This document shows, in pieces, positions 17,759 to 27,700 of a stretch of 64,000 nt of DNA (position 1 is its first letter; every line of letters starts with the position of its first letter). The translations under genes and the position numbers were made by a program. This DNA is from Nocardia sp. NBC_01503. GTDB taxonomy: Bacteria > Actinomycetota > Actinomycetes > Mycobacteriales > Mycobacteriaceae. The notes beneath the pieces are model-generated. The model did not search any database. It saw only the letters and a list, made by a program, of their open reading frames with translations, and was not told the origin of the DNA. The stretch covers positions 1,488,001 through 1,552,000 of the forward strand of contig NZ_CP109596.1 of assembly GCF_036327755.1 (NCBI RefSeq). Reading direction: 5' to 3'.

Positions 17759-18991
17759 TCAGTCGGTGCTGGTGGGAACCCGGGGGCTGGCGGAGCCCAC
17801 CGCGCCGACCACCGGAACACCCGTATTGCCGAGATCGCCGACCACATCGTCACCGTGCTCGCCGGTGACCATCTGCGAACGGATCTCCGCATCGGCCTCG
17901 CCCTCGTTCGAGTGCGGAGCCAATCCGGCACCGGCCATGGGCGGTGCCATCATGCCGGGACCGGACATGGCCGTGGCACGCGTGGTCGCCGCCGGTTCCG
18001 CGGCGGGCGGGGCCGCGGGCGGAGCCGCGGCGGAACGGGTACCGGTCCACTGACTCAATTGCGTTGCCGCACTGGCACCGAGCCCGGTGAGCGGTATCCC
18101 GCCACCCGGGCTGGTCCCACCGACCTTGCTCGGGTCGAGGGCGTCATCCACCGGCACGACCGTATCGGTGGTGTCGGTGGCGGTGAGCGTCTGCGCGATC
18201 GACTGCACCTGCTGCACACCGGTATTCGCGGCGCTGGCCAGCGGCGAGAGCACACTGAGCAGCTGCGTCACCTGCGACAGCGAATCCACGCCGCTGGGCG
18301 CGTTGGTGACCTTCACCTTCTGCCCGGCCGTGGTCATATTCGCGCTGTGCACGGTCAGCTCGGCCTTGGTCTTGGCGGTCACCGCCGTTGCCTCGGCGGC
18401 GGTCTCGGTCGCCATGGCCAGTAGGAACGCCTGTCCGGGCGGGGTCACCAGGAAGGGCGCGGAGGCCGCGACCGAAGCGAGGAATTTGGCGATGATCGTG
18501 GCCATGGTGGCCGCGCCGGTCGCCACCGAGGTGGCCGCACCGCCGAGCACCATCTTCTGCGCACCGTTCTGGGTCTGCAACTGCACCGCGTCCGCCTGGG
18601 CGGCGGTGCCCTTCTCCAATGCGCTGGTCGCGCCCGCGCCCTGCCAATCGCCCGAGGCCATCGCCATGAGCGAGGAGGCCATGGTCATGATCTGCTGGAG
18701 CGCGCTCGAGACGGTCGAAAGCACCTGTGTCGGATCGACACTCGCACCGCTGAGCTGACCGGTGCCGAAGGCCTGCGCCAGATCGGTGAGCGGGCGGGTG
18801 AGCGCGGTCAGATCGATCACCGGCAGTACCGGCATACCCGGCAGCGGTGGCATGGCGGGCAATTGCGGCAGCGTGCTCAGGCCGAGATCCCGCAGGATGT
18901 CATTGACCGGGCGGTCCAGCAGCGAACCGATATCGGTGCCGCGCAGGATATCCGCGACGGTGGGATCGGGCGAGCCCTGCGGCGAGCTCAT
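17759..18991 (-). CDS. EspA/EspE-like ESX substrate
   Basis: 410 residues, ATG at 18991 overlapping the EspC-like stop by ATGA. After a Pro/Leu-rich start there is a long helical region (about 85-270) with a W-x-G motif in ASGDWQGAGATSALEKG, followed by an alanine-rich hydrophobic stretch (about 150-200) and a helical segment with TVHSANMTTAGQKVKV. The last 100 residues are Pro/Ala/Gly-rich and disordered. This is the usual form of EspA/EspE-type proteins co-secreted by ESX-1 systems. The coupling with the EspC-like gene mirrors the espA-espC partnership known in mycobacteria. Confidence 0.65.
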   Translation of the reverse strand: MSSPQGSPDPTVADILRGTDIGSLLDRPVNDILRDLGLSTLPQLPAMPPLPGMPVLPVIDLTALTRPLTDLAQAFGTGQLSGASVDPTQVLSTVSSALQQIMTMASSLMAMASGDWQGAGATSALEKGTAAQADAVQLQTQNGAQKMVLGGAATSVATGAATMATIIAKFLASVAASAPFLVTPPGQAFLLAMATETAAEATAVTAKTKAELTVHSANMTTAGQKVKVTNAPSGVDSLSQVTQLLSVLSPLASAANTGVQQVQSIAQTLTATDTTDTVVPVDDALDPSKVGGTSPGGGIPLTGLGASAATQLSQWTGTRSAAAPPAAPPAAEPAATTRATAMSGPGMMAPPMAGAGLAPHSNEGEADAEIRSQMVTGEHGDDVVGDLGNTGVPVVGAVGSASPRVPTSTD

Positions 18992-19305
18992 AGCTCCTGC
19001 GTCAGTGAGAGGAAGTCCACGCTGGACTTCGCCTCGACCGAATCGTAGGCGGCGGCGGCTTCGTGCGCGGTGACCGCGGTACCGGCGTGCACGGCGGCGA
19101 GCTCGGCGGTCGCGGCGAAGTGATTGCCCTGCGCGCCGGCGAAACTCAGCAGGAATTCCTGCCCGATCAGGCCGAAGACGGGTACGACCGCGGCCACGGT
19201 GGCGGCCTGGTCGGCGGCGGCGACGCCGGCGATGGTGGATGCCATGGCGGCGGAGACATCGCCGTAGTGGCGAATCGCGTCCGGTGAGGCGGCGAGGTTG
19301 CTCAT
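18988..19305 (-). CDS. EspC-like ESX-secreted protein
   Basis: 105 residues, ATG with GGGAG upstream. It fits the EspC family (DUF2580 type): short helical protein, ASPDAIRHYGDVSAAM at the start, then FGLIGQEFLLSF, and a last helix AAAAYDSVEAK. Residues 87-91 (YDSVE) form the YxxxD/E secretion signal of type VII substrates, the clearest such signal in this region. Its stop overlaps the start of the EspA-like gene, so the two are probably made and exported together. Confidence 0.75.
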   Translation of the reverse strand: MSNLAASPDAIRHYGDVSAAMASTIAGVAAADQAATVAAVVPVFGLIGQEFLLSFAGAQGNHFAATAELAAVHAGTAVTAHEAAAAYDSVEAKSSVDFLSLTQEL

Positions 19306-19338
19306 GAGACTCCCATCAGGAAGATCAACTCGAAATAA

Positions 19339-19344
19339 ACTATA
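19339..19344 (-). promoter_or_regulatory. Putative -10 element before the EspC/EspA-like pair
   Basis: On the minus strand TATAGT stands in an AT-rich patch (19332-19345) that contrasts with the GC-rich surroundings, about 33 bases before the EspC-like start. The 88-base spacer lacks a good -35 at normal distance (TTGATG is 22 bases away). A weak or regulated promoter is possible. Confidence 0.3.
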
Positions 19345-19393
19345 CAGAGCGAAGATTCGGGCAGTACATCAAAGTCTGCGAGAACTTCCGGTA

Positions 19394-19738
19394 TCAGATA
19401 GGACGCAGCCAGCTGTCCGGCTCGGTATCGAAGTCCTGCTCCTCTACGATTTCTCGACGTGTCACCTCGGCCACGGTGGGCAATCCGGTGAGCGCCAGCA
19501 TCTCCGGGGCCAATCCGGCCTGGCGCAGTTGCTCGCGGCGTTGCGATCCGGCGCGGGCGGCGGATTGCTTGCACAGCCGCAGGATCTCCGCGGCCAGCGC
19601 GGCCGGATCATCGCGCAGTTGATCGCGCTCCACGCTCACTCCGAGCGGCAGGCCCTGCTCGGTGGTGCAGACGACCACCGCTCCGGTCCGCGACGCGAGC
19701 GTGAACTCGGTCGGGAACGAGGTCTCGTCCAGTGACAT
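19394..19738 (-). CDS. EspH/YbaB-like ESX accessory protein
   Basis: 114 residues from ATG at 19738, eight bases after GGAGG; the frame is open upstream to 19900, but those residues overlap the EspG gene and do not look like protein. The pattern is two strands (TLASRTGAVVVCTTEQG, LPLGVSVERDQL), a helix AALAAEILRLCKQSAARA, and an ending PDSWLRPI. This resembles YbaB-fold EspH-type proteins of ESX-1 loci. It lies 37 bases after the EspG gene and 88 before the EspC-like gene. Its exact role is unknown; accessory to substrate export is likely. Confidence 0.6.
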   Translation of the reverse strand: MSLDETSFPTEFTLASRTGAVVVCTTEQGLPLGVSVERDQLRDDPAALAAEILRLCKQSAARAGSQRREQLRQAGLAPEMLALTGLPTVAEVTRREIVEEQDFDTEPDSWLRPI

Positions 19739-19775
19739 TGGCGCACCCTCCTTTTCGCTGGTCATTCCGGCTCGG

Positions 19776-20555
19776 CTATTCGTCTCCGAGGGCCACGAGC
19801 ACCTCGTCGATCCGGGTTTGCACGGTCGCGACCATGCGGCGCGGGTCGGCGGGGGCCGCCACCCGCGGATAGTCACCGGTGACCACATAGCGGCCGTCAT
19901 CGACCAGATCCCGCCAGTCCACCCGATGCCGGGTGATACCGCGCGGGCCGAAACGCGAATAACCCTGGACGATTTCGATCACGCCACGGGTGACCGCGGG
20001 TGCGGCCAGGAACTCCGCGGCGCGGTCGATGACCGTTCCCTCCATGGTCTCGTGCGCCGGGGACAGGCCGAATGCGTAGTCATGGTCCTCGATATCCGCG
20101 GATTCGGCGAGCACCAGCTCGGGGCCGCGACCCGCGGCGACATCCGGCAGTGCCGCAATCAATTCGGCCGCCAACTGCCCGGCGTCACAGGCGGTGACAT
20201 CGAAACCCGCACTGTGACTGACCGTTTCACCGGGCTGCTGCACGACCAGGTAGCCGAAATCGCCGCGCCGCGCGCCGAGCAGGCGGATGCTCCCCTTCGG
20301 GTCGGAGGCGTCCCGGCCGTCGCGGCCGCGCACCTCGATCCGGACATCCGGCAGCGACAGGGTGTCGAAGATGTCCTGCCATTCGGGATCACGCTCGTGC
20401 GGGAGGCTGTCCCGGGTGCGCGCCATCGCGTCCAGATGCTCACTCCACCACTGGGTTCGACTGCTGAACATGAGCGGCTCGGGCAGGAACTCCGCACCGC
20501 GCTCCTGCCATAGCGCCAGGAATTCCAGATCCGTGAATGACCAGGATCGAAGCAC
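19776..20555 (-). CDS. EspG-family ESX chaperone
   Basis: 259 residues from GTG at 20555, nine bases after GGAGGG; a TTG at 20564 would overlap the previous stop. It matches EspG: WSFTDLEFLALW at the N-terminus, a central RIEVRGRDG strand, QQPGETVSHSAGFDVT, and the ending SRFGPRGITRHRVDWRD with a helical C-terminus. EspG proteins bind the tip of PPE proteins in the cytoplasm and keep them export-ready. The gene directly follows a PPE-like gene, as does the second EspG at 53006, so each probably serves its neighbour. Confidence 0.82.
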   Translation of the reverse strand: MLRSWSFTDLEFLALWQERGAEFLPEPLMFSSRTQWWSEHLDAMARTRDSLPHERDPEWQDIFDTLSLPDVRIEVRGRDGRDASDPKGSIRLLGARRGDFGYLVVQQPGETVSHSAGFDVTACDAGQLAAELIAALPDVAAGRGPELVLAESADIEDHDYAFGLSPAHETMEGTVIDRAAEFLAAPAVTRGVIEIVQGYSRFGPRGITRHRVDWRDLVDDGRYVVTGDYPRVAAPADPRRMVATVQTRIDEVLVALGDE

Positions 20556-20560
20556 GGGAC

Positions 20561-22330
<1,770 letters not shown>

Positions 22331-22408
22331 GTCCCGCTCCTACCCTCAGGTGTCCGTCGAACATTAGTGCGCACCAGTACAACTCAGCCACCCATCCACA
22401 CGATTCCG

Positions 22409-23962
22409 TTACGCGTGCCTGGCACGAAAGCGCTGTTCGAAGCCGGACAGGTAGATCGATGGCGGGGTGGCCGAGGTCGCCGCCTCCACCACGCCGTCAT
22501 CCGCTATATAGAACAATGCCCGCTGCACGGAGATCTCATTCGGATCGGCGGGGGCGTAAACGAGCCATCCGACCGGAAGGCGTTCCGCGCGAAGCTGATC
22601 CAGGGGGTATCCGGTGGTGTCCACGCCGTTGGTGTCGATATGGCGCAGCACCTCCGCGACGGCTTCGTCGCGCGGCAGCGGCTCGGGGCCGGTACGGGCG
22701 ACGCCGGAGAGGGTGAGCTGATAGTGCGCACCATCCAGATCGGCTGTGTCACCGAAGGTTTCGGCGAGTTGGGTGCGGGTGACGTCGCCGCGCTCGGCGG
22801 CCTCGACGTAGGCGGTGACAGTGGATCGCAGCGATTGCGACGGGTCATCCGCGAGTAGACCGCAGATCACGTCCGAGACGGTTCCGGTGGTCCAGATGCC
22901 CGGAACCGCGGCGGCCAGTTCGGTCGCGCGCGGGGATTCGGCGCGATACCAGCGATCCCGCTCCCACCAGTAGCAGAAGGTCAGCAGGCCGCCACTGGCG
23001 CGAGTGTTCAAGACCGAGTTGGCAACCCACTCCGGTGCGCCCGCGTACAACCGCGGGAGCGCGGACCGGCCGTTGTAGGCGGCATCGAGTTCGGGGGCGT
23101 TCCAGACCCCGCCCGAGAGCACCGCGCGACCGCCCGGCAGGGCGTACAGCGAGGAGCCGGAGCGGCGCGAACCCTCGAACCAGCCGAAGGACGGCAGTAC
23201 GCGCGGACCCCAGTCCGAGCCGATGGCGACGAAGGCCGCCGCCAGCGCGGACCAGCGCGACCACAGCAGGTCGAACTCCGGGAAGTCGTTCTCCGAAACC
23301 GCGGGTAGCACACCTGATTCGCGATCGGCGCGGGCGGCGACGGCGGCCTGCTGCGGGGTGCGGCCCTGCCGATTGTCATGGTGCACATAGGCGGCCAGCC
23401 AGGTCGGCAGGCTCGTGCGCGGATACGCCTCCAGATCGGCCAGGTACTCCCGCGGGGCGAAGAGCTGGTCATCCGGGAAGGGGTCGTCGCCGTAGTCGTG
23501 ATCGACCTCCAGCTCACCGGCGGCGGTCAGCGTCATTTCGAAACGCCACCAGGGGCCGTCGCCGAGCTCGGCCGAGACGGCGCGATGCGTGGCGACCAGG
23601 TTCAGCACCTCCTGCGAGGGCAGGATTCGGATCTGCTGGCGCTGATCGTCGAAGTAGGTGACGCGGGACAGTTGACCGGTCACGGTGAGGGCGAAGGCGG
23701 CGTGCACACTGTCCCAGCCATTGGGGCCCAGCGCCATCAACTCCTGCGCGATGCGGTGCGCCACGCCCCGGGCCTGATCGGCGACATCCATCGCACCCGG
23801 GGTGTCGGCCGAATCGGGAGTAAGGTTGAAGCCGACATCGGGCTCGGATTCCGTCGCACTCTGGTCGAATTCGGCCTGCTGGTCGGAAACCTTTGTCACA
23901 CTGCCGGATTCAGGCATCGATTCGCCGATGACTGCTTCGCTGAACTCGTGATTCGTGGTCAC
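22409..23962 (-). CDS. Large YezG-like protein, paralogue of the 3559-5094 gene
   Basis: 517 residues from GTG at 23962. It aligns with the 511-residue protein over its length: WWRFEMTLTAAGELEVDHDY, then GDDPFPDDQLFAPREYLADL, YPRTSLPTWLAAYV, PRVLPSFGWFE, VLSGGVWNAPELDAAYNG, LLTFCYWWERDRWYRAESP and the closing ALFYIADDGVVEAATS. The YezG-like block is at about 145-215; the rest is uncharacterised. It lies two genes downstream of the giant protein in the same run, so it is the best candidate for that protein's immunity or export partner (inference). No membrane segment or signal peptide is seen. Confidence 0.7.
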   Translation of the reverse strand: MTTNHEFSEAVIGESMPESGSVTKVSDQQAEFDQSATESEPDVGFNLTPDSADTPGAMDVADQARGVAHRIAQELMALGPNGWDSVHAAFALTVTGQLSRVTYFDDQRQQIRILPSQEVLNLVATHRAVSAELGDGPWWRFEMTLTAAGELEVDHDYGDDPFPDDQLFAPREYLADLEAYPRTSLPTWLAAYVHHDNRQGRTPQQAAVAARADRESGVLPAVSENDFPEFDLLWSRWSALAAAFVAIGSDWGPRVLPSFGWFEGSRRSGSSLYALPGGRAVLSGGVWNAPELDAAYNGRSALPRLYAGAPEWVANSVLNTRASGGLLTFCYWWERDRWYRAESPRATELAAAVPGIWTTGTVSDVICGLLADDPSQSLRSTVTAYVEAAERGDVTRTQLAETFGDTADLDGAHYQLTLSGVARTGPEPLPRDEAVAEVLRHIDTNGVDTTGYPLDQLRAERLPVGWLVYAPADPNEISVQRALFYIADDGVVEAATSATPPSIYLSGFEQRFRARHA

Positions 23963-24013
23963 GCGTAAATCGTCTCCTCGACGGTCACATTCGAGACGGA
24001 TGCGATGGAACGG

Positions 24014-24283
24014 CTATTCGTGCTCGGCGATGATTCGATCCATCTCCGCGCGCCGCGCGGCGGCATTGCTGCCGTCCAATTGGCCGGCGAAGGCCCGGCG
24101 AGCCGCCGCTTCGAGCTCCTGCGAGGCATTCGGATAGGCCGACCGGAGTGCACGCAGCGCCTGCATGGTCTGCTGATCGAGGCCGGTCTCGGTCCGTAAA
24201 CCCTCGCCGGACAGCACCCGCTGCAGCATGCTGTCGAAATTACGCTGCAACTGCTCCTTGCTCGGGTGGCCGCCGTAGCGCAC
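24014..24283 (-). CDS. Small helical protein directly after the giant gene
   Basis: 89 residues from GTG at 24283, with a strong GAGGAGG upstream. It is predicted to be all helical and rich in Arg, Gln and Ala (SKEQLQRNFDSMLQRVL, then QQTMQALRALRSAY and AARRAEMDRIIAEHE). No family was recognised. It is the first gene after the giant protein, 104 bases downstream, and 51 bases before the large YezG-like gene. It could be a small immunity protein or a partner of either neighbour. The strong ribosome-binding site supports it being real. Confidence 0.65.
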   Translation of the reverse strand: MRYGGHPSKEQLQRNFDSMLQRVLSGEGLRTETGLDQQTMQALRALRSAYPNASQELEAAARRAFAGQLDGSNAAARRAEMDRIIAEHE

Positions 24284-24387
24284 GTCCGTCCTCCTCGCTC
24301 GTCCCGATCAACCCTCAGCATCGCATATCCGAGCCAACCGGGCGGTTGCCGGAACCGGACGAACAGGCAAACTCCGTGATCGACCGC

Positions 24388-24786
24388 TCACCCGAAAATC
24401 CCCACCCGGCGCACCGGATCGGCGAGCACATCGCGAATCAGCAGACCCAGATCCGCGTCCGCGCCGACCGGGCGATAGCGCAGCTCGCACTGGGCATGCC
24501 CACCCGCGGACACCACGAAACGGGTGAAGCCCTGGGCCGTGCGCTCCCAGCTGGCCTCCGCGCCCAGCTGGTCGATCTCGATCGCCTGCTCCCCCACCCG
24601 CAGCACCAGGCCCTGCGGGGCGCGGTAGAAGACGACCTGCACACCGTCGCAGTCGCCGTAGACACCCGAGAGCGCGCCCGTCGCCATCGGGGCCGATTGC
24701 AGCAGGCCGGTGCCGGGATCGAAGGTGGCGAACTCGCCGTACCCGGAATGCGAACGCAGATAGATCATCCCGTTCTTCACCGGACC
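24388..24786 (-). other. C-terminal beta-rich domain of the giant protein (residues 9078-9209)
   Basis: About 130 residues starting KNGMIYLRSHSGYGEF, with alternating strands (VQVVFYRAPQGLVLRVGEQ, FTRFVVSAGGHAQCELRY) and a closing helix LGLLIRDVLADPVRRVG. It has no nuclease, deaminase or transferase motif that I can see. Polymorphic toxins normally end in the toxic domain, so this is the expected effector position. Confidence 0.5.
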
Positions 24787-27700
24787 GCCGCCCGCGCGCG
24801 GGAAGCGGCGATCACCGCGGCCGCCATTGCCCTTCGCACCATTGCCCGCGGCCTGACCGCCCGGCGGCATGACCGGGGCGCCACCCATCGGGTAGCCCGA
24901 ACCATTCGCTGCCGCAGCGCCATTGGTGTTCGAATCGCCCGGCGTCGCGCCCTGCGAGGTGCCGGGATCGCCGAATCCGTGGCCGGGGTCGAAGCCGGAG
25001 GGTGCGCCCGGGCCGCCGGGCAGCGGTGTCAAGGCGGGAGCGCCGGGACCACCCGGATTCGCGCGCTCGCCAAGGGATTCCAGTAGTCGGTTCACGGCTT
25101 CGGCCGGATCGTACTGCCGTGGTGCGCCATTCGACGGCGCACTCGGGATCGGTGAGCCGTCGGACGGTGAGTGCGAGGTGGTGCCCGGCGAATGGTACGG
25201 CGGGTACGGCTGCGACGGGTTCGGCCAGCCATTCGAGCCACCCGGCTGCGAATCGCCCGGCCAACCCGAACCCGGCATGGGAATGCCCGGCGGCCACGAA
25301 TCGGTAGGCGGCCAAGCGCATCCCGGCGGCCAGCCCGCGGGCGGATACGGGGCGGTCGGCGGCCAGGGCATACCCGGCGGCCAGCCCTCCGGCGGCGTCG
25401 GAACATTGGGCGGCATCGGAGGTTCCGGCAAGTGTGGCAGCTGCGGCGGCTGTGGCAATTGCGGCCGCGGTATCTCCGGCAGTTGCGGCATATGCGGCTG
25501 CGGCATCGACGGACGGCCGGGCCCACCCGGCTGCGGGTACGGCTGAGGTTGGGGCTGCGGTTGGGGTTGGGGTTGGGGCTGCGGCTGTGGTTCCGGCTGC
25601 GGCTGCGGCTGCGGCTGGGGCTGCTCACCCGCAGGCGGAGTCCACGGATACGGCTGCAACGACGGCTTCGGTGTGTAATCCGGCAGGTTGTAGTCGGGAT
25701 CCTGATGCGGCACATGCGGTATGTGCGACCGCACATGCGCCCAATTCGGCTCGTCCCGACGCCGCGTCTCATCCGAATCCGGATCATTGCCATTCGGATC
25801 ACGCGGATCCGACCCATCCGTATCCGACCCATCCGTATCCGAACCGTCCTGATCCGGGTTGTCGGGCTCCGAATGATCCCGGTCCGAGTTATCGGGCTCC
25901 GAGTTGTCAGGCTCGGAGCTATTCGGATCCGAGCCATCCGAGTCGGATCCATCGGGATCGAGCACGCGCGAAGCGGTGCTGTGTGGGTCCGAGCCGTCAG
26001 GATCCGTGCCTTGCGGATCCGAGTCCGCGGAGTCGAGGGCAACGGGCTCCGAACCTGTCGTGTCCGAACCAGTTCCGTTGTCCTGGCCGGTGCCGTCGTT
26101 GTCGACAAGACCGCCGGTGTCCGCTGTGGACGGGGTGTCGCGATCGGTCGGCGGGGCTTCGTTGTTTGGTGCGACCGGGGTATCGGCGGCTGTGTCCGAC
26201 TGCTGCGGCGAGACCGCTTCCTGCACCGGAGGCTGCTGCGGCACAGGCTGTTCGACTACCGGGGCTCCGCGCCGCACCGTCGGCTCGGACGCGGGAGCGG
26301 GCTGGGGAAATCCCTGCTCGGCCGCCGGGGGGCGTTGGGGCGCAGGCTGTTCAACCCCGGGAGGCTCGTGCGGCGCAGGCTGCTCGACGGCGGGCGGGTG
26401 CTGCCGCAACGCCTGTTCCACCGCCACTGGGCGCTGCGGTGCACCGTTTTCAACGGCCGGGGTCCGCTGCGGGTGAGCCGCTTCCGTTGTGGGGGGCGGG
26501 GGTTGGGATCCGCCGGAGGGCTGGTGCGGGGGCTGGGGTGCGGGGGATCCGCCGGTGGGCGTACCGGTCTGCTGACCCACCTGATGCGCCTCATGGCCGG
26601 ACTGTCCCGCGACCGGAGGACCCGTTACCGGTGGCACGGTAACCGACTGTGCCGCTGCCGATTCCGAACCGCGTGACGGATGTACAGCGGCGGGGGCCGC
26701 ACCCGGATGGGTCGGGCCGCCCGGCTTGGCGGGAGTCGCACCGCCGGACTCGCCGGGATCGGTATCGGGATCGGGTGGCGGCTTACCGGGTCCGGAATCG
26801 CCCTCGGGCACAGTCGATCCGGGATCATCGTGTGTTCGGCTCGCGGTGGAGCCGTCCGGCGACCCGACCTCGTTCGAGCGGTTCGGACGCGTATTCGCTT
26901 CGAGGGCAACGGGTTCCGAGGGCGTGCGGGCGGCCGGGGACGGGGCGTGTTCCGCGACCCAGTCGACGAAGGCTTCGGCGTTGTGCAGTCGCTCGGCGGC
27001 GGCACGCAATTGCTGGAAGGCCGCGCCCGGGTCGCCGGTGTCGAGGCGGATGGTGCTGCCTTCGAGCTCGGTCATGGCTCGGTCCAGCTGGTCCGGGGTG
27101 AGGTCGCGTTCGCTGGTGTTGAGGCCGGTGCTTTCGCGGAGGTGGGTGATGGCTCGCCGCAGCTCGGCGCGGGCATTGTCGACCGCGCGGTGTGCGGCCG
27201 CCTCGCGGGTGTCGGCGGCGGCGCGGGCGGCCGATTCCAGGCGCCGCTGTTCGGCCTCCCAGCGCGAAACCCGGTCCTGGGCACGGATTTGGTGTTCCGC
27301 GGCGTCGGCCAGTTCGAGGCGGGCGCGATCGGGGGCGGACGGGTTCGAGCGGTGCGTATCGCCGAGTTCGGCGCGGGTGGCGTGAATCCATTCGCGGGTC
27401 AGGTCGTTCGCGGTCAGCGACGGATCGAAGGCGAGGAGGGTATCGCGCAGGGCGGACGCGCCCTCCAATTCGATTCTCGCGTTGGAGAGTTCACGCCGCG
27501 CGGTCTGCTCCGGCGTCGCGCCGTCACGGTAGGCGGCGACCGCGTCGTCCTGGGCGGTGGCGAGGAATTCCTGTGCCAGACGGTAGTTCTGGGCGGCATC
27601 GCGCAGCGGGACGAGTTCGTCGGTCCAGACGTCGGCGCGGTCGTGCGCCATCTGCGACATGCGATCGACCTGGTCCAGGACGCGGTCGAAGCCGAGTCGC

